Of a stretch of 19,654 nucleotides of DNA, positions 14,585 to 19,654 are shown piece by piece (the first letter of the stretch is position 1; each line of letters begins with the position of its first letter). The stretch is from assembly GCA_049964535.1 (NCBI GenBank), contig JBMFXG010000026.1:1-19654 (forward strand), in the 5' to 3' direction. Position numbers and translations under genes: made by a program. A model generated the notes under the pieces. That model had not been told where the DNA came from. It was given only the letters and a program-made list of their open reading frames with translations, and searched no databases. Source of the DNA: JAJYZP01 sp049964535. Lineage in GTDB: Bacteria > Actinomycetota > Acidimicrobiia > Acidimicrobiales > Acidimicrobiaceae.

Positions 14585-16924
14585 ATGTCAGAGGATCTCT
14601 CGAGGCTCACAACAGATGAGCTCACTCACGAAGCCCGTCTACGACGCAGCCGACACTACGGTTCAGTCGTCACCTACTCCCCTAAAGCATTCTTTCCCCT
14701 GACCATGCTCTGTCGCGATCGCTGCGGTTATTGCACCTTCGCCAAGGCACCTGCCAAACTCACGTCGCCATACATGTCACTCGACGAAGTTCGCGCGCTC
14801 GCTATCTCCGCCAAGGAGCTTGGGTGTATTGAAGCGCTCTTCACTCTCGGAGAAGCTCCGGAAGATCGCTATTCGAGCGCCCGGACCTTCCTCGATCAGG
14901 TTGAACAGCCATCCACCGTCGCATATCTCCACGCCGCAATGAATCTCGTACTCAACGAAGTTGGTCTGTTGCCTCACCCGAACGCCGGTGCTATCTCCCG
15001 TGACGACCTCGCCCTGCTTCGTACCGCAAGCGTCTCCCAAGGCATGATGATTGAATCTCTTCGCAGCGATCTGCGAGCGCACGATCGCGCTCCAGATAAA
15101 GATCCGCAACGGCGCTTAGCAACGCTCGACTTCGCTGGAGAGCTGGCCATACCGTTTACGACAGGCATCCTGATCGGTATCGGTGAAGCCGAAGACGACA
15201 GGATCAACGCACTTGAGGCTATCGCAGCCTCCCACAGGCGCTACGGCCACATCCAAGAGGTCATCGTTCAAAACTTCCTACCCAAAGCGGGTACCGCTAT
15301 GGCGAAGGCATCGCCGCCCTCCACTGACGAGTTCGTACGAGCGATCGCTTGTGCCAGACTCATTCTCCCTCCCGAGGTATCGATTCAGGCACCACCCAAT
15401 CTCATCGACGACACGCTCATCCTCTTAAACAGTGGTGTCGACGATCTCGGTGGGATCTCGCCACTCACCATAGATCATGTCAATCCAGAGCGGCCATGGC
15501 CGCACCTCGAGACCCTACGTACCCAGATGCTCCACCATGGTTACGAGCTGACCCCGAGGTTACCGGTTCATGCTCAATTCACTTCTCAACCGAGATTCTT
15601 CGACGAAAGGGTATACCCCTTGGTGCTTCAGGCCATCGACGCATCTGGCTTGGCCCGAGAGGATGCATGGGTCTCCGGCGGAGCTACGGACCACATGGCC
15701 GAACGGAGTCACGCCATCACAACCGGGTTCGACGCCGATCTCGAAGAGATCTTCTCAGGAGTCGAGTCAGGCCAGTTAGCCGAAGAGAAAGAGCTTGAAA
15801 TACTCTTCGCTGCGCGTGGCAATCGATTGCTCAAGGTCTTGGAGTTTGCCGATCACCTTCGAACACGTGCAGTCGGAGATCGAGTGACCTTTGTCATGAA
15901 TCGCAACATTAACTACACCAATATCTGCACGTTCAAGTGCCGTTTCTGCGCCTTCTCGAAGGGACCGCTCTCACTCAACCTTCGCGGTAACCCCTACCTC
16001 TTGAGCCAAGAAGAGATCGCAGATAAGGTGCGAGAAGCTCGTGAGGTCGGCGCAACTGAAGTATGTCTCCAAGGTGGCATTCATCCAACGTTCGATGGTC
16101 ACTTCTACCTGGAGGTCGTCAAGTCGGTCAAGGCCGCCGTACCCGAGATGCACGTCCACGCCTTCTCAGCTCTGGAGATCTGGGAGGGATCTCGTAGATT
16201 ATCGCTCGGGCTTGAAGAGTATCTCACGCTGCTGAAGGACGCCGGGCTCAGAACGCTTCCAGGAACCGCAGCTGAAATTCTTGACGACTCCGTTCGTAGT
16301 ATCATCTGTCCCGACAAGATCTCATCCTCGCAATGGTTAGAGGTCCACGAGACGGCCCACGAAGTTGGACTCCGCTCGAATATTACAATCATGTTTGGGT
16401 CCGTCGAGCAACCCAAGTCGTGGATACAACACATTCTAACGACTCGATCGGTTCAGCAGCGCACCCACGGGTTCACAGAGTTCGTACCGTTGCCCTTCGT
16501 ACATATGGCGTCGCCTATCTACCTTCAAGGACGTTCACGTAAAGGACCGACGTTGCGTGAGTCTCTCCTGATGCACGCGGTCGGTCGCATTGCCTACTTC
16601 TCTCTCATCGACAACGTGCAAGCAAGCTGGGTGAAGATGGGACCCGAGGGTGCTCGTCAGCTCCTGCAGTGCGGAGCGAACGATCTCGGTGGAACCCTCA
16701 TGGAGGAGAATATCTCCCATGCTGCCGGCTCCGAACACGGTCGTGCACTGGGAGTTGCAGACCTCAAGGAGATCGCTTCTAGCATCGGGCGGCCGCTCCA
16801 CCAGCGCAACACGCTCTATGAAATTCTCTCTACCGCTCCAACCGATCAACCCAGTCCCCCACTATCTCAGCCACAGTCAACGAGTCAACCCATCACCTTG
16901 ATCGGTCGCCATGGAGATCGTTGA
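14585..16924 (+). CDS. fbiC: FO synthase FbiC (fused CofG and CofH)
   Basis: FbiC makes FO, the deazaflavin core of coenzyme F420, from tyrosine and a pyrimidine intermediate of flavin synthesis. It has two radical-SAM domains in one 779-residue chain. The N-terminal half is CofG-like with the 4Fe-4S motif C43-x3-C47-x2-C50. The C-terminal half is CofH-like with C448-x3-C452-x2-C455. The joint lies around residues 340-410. Other family marks include NPYLLSQEEI, GATEVCLQGGIHP and GANDLGGTLMEENISHAAG. It is shorter than mycobacterial FbiC (about 856 residues), mainly at the N-terminus. The ATG has TTAGG six bases upstream. The 3' end overlaps the LOG-family gene by 14 nt. Confidence 0.96.
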   Translation: MSEDLSRLTTDELTHEARLRRSRHYGSVVTYSPKAFFPLTMLCRDRCGYCTFAKAPAKLTSPYMSLDEVRALAISAKELGCIEALFTLGEAPEDRYSSARTFLDQVEQPSTVAYLHAAMNLVLNEVGLLPHPNAGAISRDDLALLRTASVSQGMMIESLRSDLRAHDRAPDKDPQRRLATLDFAGELAIPFTTGILIGIGEAEDDRINALEAIAASHRRYGHIQEVIVQNFLPKAGTAMAKASPPSTDEFVRAIACARLILPPEVSIQAPPNLIDDTLILLNSGVDDLGGISPLTIDHVNPERPWPHLETLRTQMLHHGYELTPRLPVHAQFTSQPRFFDERVYPLVLQAIDASGLAREDAWVSGGATDHMAERSHAITTGFDADLEEIFSGVESGQLAEEKELEILFAARGNRLLKVLEFADHLRTRAVGDRVTFVMNRNINYTNICTFKCRFCAFSKGPLSLNLRGNPYLLSQEEIADKVREAREVGATEVCLQGGIHPTFDGHFYLEVVKSVKAAVPEMHVHAFSALEIWEGSRRLSLGLEEYLTLLKDAGLRTLPGTAAEILDDSVRSIICPDKISSSQWLEVHETAHEVGLRSNITIMFGSVEQPKSWIQHILTTRSVQQRTHGFTEFVPLPFVHMASPIYLQGRSRKGPTLRESLLMHAVGRIAYFSLIDNVQASWVKMGPEGARQLLQCGANDLGGTLMEENISHAAGSEHGRALGVADLKEIASSIGRPLHQRNTLYEILSTAPTDQPSPPLSQPQSTSQPITLIGRHGDR

Positions 16925-17984
16925 GGAAGGTCCCGCACAGGAACCCAACGTTGACTCAGACAAGGTCCGCATGCTCGTCGAGGACATCATCAGCGATGGG
17001 GGTCAGCTTCGGAACCGAGACCTTCTCCGCCGATTCCTACTCTCAGCCGTTTCGATCGTCGGCGAAGATCTCGACAGGCTCGACCTCAAGATCCTCACTT
17101 CTGCCCTCGTAGAGCTCCGTCGGGCGTTCGACGTCTTCCAGCCCTATCGCTCCCAGCGCAAGGTGACGGTGTTCGGCTCGGCTCGAACCCCCCTCGATCA
17201 TCCCTCGGCTCTGATGGCGCGAGAACTCACAGCGTCGCTTCGTGAGCACCAGTGGCTCACCGTCACCGGTGGCGGGCCGGGAATCATGAGGGCTGCAGCT
17301 CTCGGCGCTGGCCCAGATGGGCACGTCGGAGTCGGAATTCGTCTGCCGTTTGAAGCGGTTCCAGAAGATGTCGAAGAGGCGGGACCTCGGGTCGAGATGA
17401 AGTACTTCTTTACTCGCAAGGTCATGCTCGTCAAAGAGTCAGATGGTTTCGTTTCACTTCCGGGTGGCTTAGGTACCCTCGACGAGACCTTCGAGCTCTT
17501 GACACTTATGCAGACCGGCAAGGCTCAACTTGCACCTCTCGTGCTACTCCACCCATTAGAGAGACCCTTTTGGAACGACCTCGTCGAGTTCATAGCAAAG
17601 ACGCTCCTACCCGGTGGGTATATCTCACCCTCAGATCTCGCCCTCTTGAGCATTCACGACACGGTTCAGGACGCCGCCGACGAGCTTCTCGCGTTCTACA
17701 CAAACTACTGCTCGATGCGGTGGGTAGGCAATGAGCTCGTTCTGCGACTCAAGAACTTGCCATCCACCGTGGAGTTAGCATCGCTCAACAGGGAGTTCTC
17801 GCACATCTGCACCTCCGGTTCGATCGCACCGACGGAGGCATCTGCTCAAGAACGATCCGAGGATGACGCTCTCGACCAGGAGCGCCTTGCACTCACCTTC
17901 AACAGGACAGACTTCGGCTACCTACGCAGACTGATCGACGCTCTGAATGGCTTCTCAAGAAAGGCGCTCCCGCAACCGACATGA
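16911..17984 (+). CDS. LOG-family nucleotide phosphoribohydrolase
   Basis: LOG proteins cleave nucleoside 5'-monophosphates to base and ribose 5-phosphate; some release cytokinins. The Rossmann-like domain has TVFGSART (86-93), GGGPGIM (120-126) and the signature PGGLGTLDE (184-192), with Glu192 in the conserved catalytic position. At 357 residues it is about twice the size of minimal LOG enzymes. A helical N-terminal extension (about 1-80) and a C-terminal extension (about 280-357) lack motifs I recognise. These mark it as the longer TIGR00730 subtype and not the short Rv1205 type. The start overlaps fbiC by 14 nt, so expression is coupled to F420 precursor synthesis. Specific substrate unknown. 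Confidence 0.9.
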   Translation: MEIVEEGPAQEPNVDSDKVRMLVEDIISDGGQLRNRDLLRRFLLSAVSIVGEDLDRLDLKILTSALVELRRAFDVFQPYRSQRKVTVFGSARTPLDHPSALMARELTASLREHQWLTVTGGGPGIMRAAALGAGPDGHVGVGIRLPFEAVPEDVEEAGPRVEMKYFFTRKVMLVKESDGFVSLPGGLGTLDETFELLTLMQTGKAQLAPLVLLHPLERPFWNDLVEFIAKTLLPGGYISPSDLALLSIHDTVQDAADELLAFYTNYCSMRWVGNELVLRLKNLPSTVELASLNREFSHICTSGSIAPTEASAQERSEDDALDQERLALTFNRTDFGYLRRLIDALNGFSRKALPQPT

Positions 17985-18630
17985 CACAGTGAAGAACTGC
18001 CCGACATGCGAACTGCCGAGAATGGGTATCGAGAGTTCCTGTCCCTTCTGTGGAGTCTCTCCAAGCGGAAGCGGAGGCTATGGGATCGTTCCGAACGAGC
18101 ACGGATTGGGCTTTCTCGCTGGAACAACAGAGATCGCACGAGCGACGAAGATCGAAGAGGTTATCCAAATCCGCAGACCATCTGCACTGTCGTCGGAGCT
18201 CTTTGCACTCTCTTCGACCGGGACAGACCGAAGGGTATCGGTCCTTCTCGATCGCAGTTTGAATCCGTTGGCACAGATAACCTTCTACGTCAACGCGAAA
18301 CGCCAGGCAGTTGAGCACTGCGCGGTCGAGCTCCCTCAGAAAGCCATAGCGCTAGAGCTACGAACCGATGGCCCTACTGGGCTTCACCTGGTCGATCAGA
18401 ACGGTGCAGTGATCGCCCTCGGCTCGTATCGAGGATGCACTCCACGCGATGGTCTCGACTTGATCATCGTCCGCCCAGATCGTGATCTCCTTCCCCTTGG
18501 ATACTTCGGCATCTTCCTCATTATGGTCGACGCAGCCGCATCACTGAACGAGAATCCAGTCAACTGGATAGGCGATGGTCACTTTGTACAACGCCCATCG
18601 GCGAGTGATCTCTTCGACTTTGGTGCTTAA
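17947..18630 (+). CDS. Unrecognised protein with N-terminal zinc ribbon
   Basis: I do not recognise the family. Two CxxC pairs form a zinc ribbon at the N-terminus (CPTC at about 18-21 and CPFC at about 32-35). After a Gly/Ser linker comes a beta-rich domain of about 170 residues with repeats of the type LLDRSLNPLAQITFYV and HLVDQNGAVIALGSY. The alternation of strands and turns recalls LURP-one/scramblase-type tubby folds, but this is only a shape impression. Near the end GYFGIFLIMVDAAASL could be a buried strand-helix or a short membrane segment. ATG at 17947 overlaps the LOG gene by 38 nt. GTG at 17989, four bases after the LOG stop, is an equally good start (213 residues). Neither has a clear ribosome binding site. 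Confidence 0.75.
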   Translation: MASQERRSRNRHDTVKNCPTCELPRMGIESSCPFCGVSPSGSGGYGIVPNEHGLGFLAGTTEIARATKIEEVIQIRRPSALSSELFALSSTGTDRRVSVLLDRSLNPLAQITFYVNAKRQAVEHCAVELPQKAIALELRTDGPTGLHLVDQNGAVIALGSYRGCTPRDGLDLIIVRPDRDLLPLGYFGIFLIMVDAAASLNENPVNWIGDGHFVQRPSASDLFDFGA

Positions 18631-18672
18631 CGCTCAAACCCACAAGGTGCTAGCGTCAGAGTTGACTACCAG

Positions 18673-18678
18673 AGGAGG
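18673..18678 (+). promoter_or_regulatory. Strong ribosome binding site of the diiron protein gene
   Basis: AGGAGG, four bases before ATG at 18683, is the strongest Shine-Dalgarno match seen in the window and suggests high expression. The 52-nt gap upstream holds no clear promoter. Confidence 0.7.
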
Positions 18679-18682
18679 AACT

Positions 18683-19654
18683 ATGGGCCACAAAGTTTAC
18701 GCAATTCCAGTTGAACAGACGGGCTGGCAGGTAGCCGATGGCAGCGGTACGGTTCAGTTTTCTTGGGAGTATGACAACAACAAAGAGAAGCTTCTCAACC
18801 TCTACGACAAAGGTAAGCGACGTCAATGGGATGCGCAGAAGCGAATCGACTGGACGTTAGAGCTCGATCCGATGAACCCAACAGGAGCCGTCGATGAGCA
18901 GGTCCCGATCTTTGGATCGGAGATCTGGGACAAGCTTGGCCCCAAAGAGCGCGGCGAACTCCGTCAGCACCTTGCGGCCTGGAATTTCTCCCAGTTCCTC
19001 CACGGCGAGCAGGGTGCGCTCATCTGTGCGTCGAAGATCGTACAGAACGTGCCCGAGATTGATGCGAAGTTCTACGCCGCCACCCAGGTCATGGACGAGG
19101 CGCGCCACGTAGAGGTCTACTCGACGTTGCTCAATAAGATCGGGCTTGCATATCCAATCAATGAGAACTTAAAGGGGATCCTCAACGACGTTCTCACCGA
19201 CTCGAGATGGGACATGACCTACCTCGGAATGCAGGTACTGATTGAGGGTCTCGCCCTCGCAGCTTTTGGGCTCATTCGTACCTTCACGGAGAACGATCTC
19301 GCTCGATCCGTCACGGCGTACGTCATGCAAGACGAGGCGCGTCACGTTGCCTTCGGACGTAACGTCCTCAAGGAGTACTATCCAAATCTCACCCAGGCCG
19401 AACGAAGCGAGCGAGAAGAGTTCTGTTCCGAGGCCTGCTACATGATGCGGGACCGATTCCTAGCTACGGAAGTTTGGGAGACTCTCGGACTTCCAACCGA
19501 CAAGTGTGCTGAGTGGATGAAGAACTCTGAATCGCAGCTGGCATTTCGATCGTTGCTCTTCATGAGGATCGTACCGATCCTCAAAGACATCACACTTTGG
19601 GGACCAAAGATGAGAGATACTTTTGAAAAAATGGGCGTTATAGGCTACGCCGAC
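18683..19654 (+). CDS. Ferritin-like diiron oxygenase (3' end missing)
   Basis: The frame is open from the ATG to the window edge (324 codons), so the C-terminus is not seen. It is a ferritin-like four-helix protein with a complete set of carboxylate and histidine ligands. E109 is in LHGEQG, E139 and H142 are in MDEARHVEVY, E189 is in LIEGLA, and E218 and H221 are in QDEARHVAFG. The paired DEARH motifs place it with AurF/ribonucleotide-reductase R2-like oxygenases and not with iron-storage ferritins. Substrate is unknown; N-oxygenation, desaturation or hydroxylation all occur in relatives. It follows the zinc-ribbon gene by 52 nt on the same strand and may be co-transcribed. The ferredoxin at 5643 is a possible but distant electron donor. 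Confidence 0.9.
   Translation, partial: MGHKVYAIPVEQTGWQVADGSGTVQFSWEYDNNKEKLLNLYDKGKRRQWDAQKRIDWTLELDPMNPTGAVDEQVPIFGSEIWDKLGPKERGELRQHLAAWNFSQFLHGEQGALICASKIVQNVPEIDAKFYAATQVMDEARHVEVYSTLLNKIGLAYPINENLKGILNDVLTDSRWDMTYLGMQVLIEGLALAAFGLIRTFTENDLARSVTAYVMQDEARHVAFGRNVLKEYYPNLTQAERSEREEFCSEACYMMRDRFLATEVWETLGLPTDKCAEWMKNSESQLAFRSLLFMRIVPILKDITLWGPKMRDTFEKMGVIGYAD

Overview
The window reads as part of an actinobacterial chromosome. Three things point there: a complete Pup-proteasome gene set, a fused F420-precursor synthase (FbiC), and a Holin-X-type small membrane protein. Base composition looks moderate for the phylum (mid-50s % GC by eye) and start codons are often GTG or TTG. A moderate-GC lineage such as the Acidimicrobiia would fit, but that placement is inference. 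No rRNA, tRNA, CRISPR array, transposase or phage module was recognised.

Region 1 (1-5471, minus strand) is the Pup-proteasome system in transcription order: mpa/arc (ATPase ring), dop (depupylase), pup (tag), a possible very short ORF, prcB (catalytic beta subunit), prcA (alpha subunit) and pafA (Pup ligase, cut by the left edge). Most junctions are very tight (dop-pup 2 nt, prcB-prcA ATGA overlap), so this is probably one operon. It encodes every step: PafA attaches Pup, Mpa recognises and unfolds the tagged protein, the PrcBA core degrades it, and Dop removes Pup. Two details stand out. Pup already ends in Gly-Gly-Glu, so no deamidation is needed. pafA has no in-frame ATG, GTG or TTG and seems to start at CTG.

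Region 2 (5472-10339) opens with a divergent single-cluster ferredoxin gene behind a good sigma70-like promoter that overlaps an inverted repeat. A SAM-dependent methyltransferase gene on the plus strand follows. A minus-strand series comes next, in transcription order: a hotdog thioesterase, a Lon-N-domain protein, a Holin-X/YqjE-like membrane protein, two further one-helix membrane proteins, and trmI (tRNA m1A58 methyltransferase). trmI close to mpa is also the arrangement in Mycobacterium.

Region 3 (10581-14254, plus strand) holds a FIST-domain sensor-like protein, transaldolase, and a degenerate phosphoglucose-isomerase-like protein. The last two match the two halves of known transaldolase-PGI fusions, but here they are separate and the isomerase half has lost its recognisable active-site motifs.

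Region 4 (14585-19654, plus strand) holds fbiC behind a 330-nt leader with several palindromes, a LOG-family phosphoribohydrolase overlapping fbiC by 14 nt, an unrecognised zinc-ribbon protein, and a diiron ferritin-like oxygenase cut by the right edge. F420 precursor synthesis, the predicted nucleotide-processing LOG enzyme and the diiron enzyme are side by side, but a shared pathway is not shown by the sequence.
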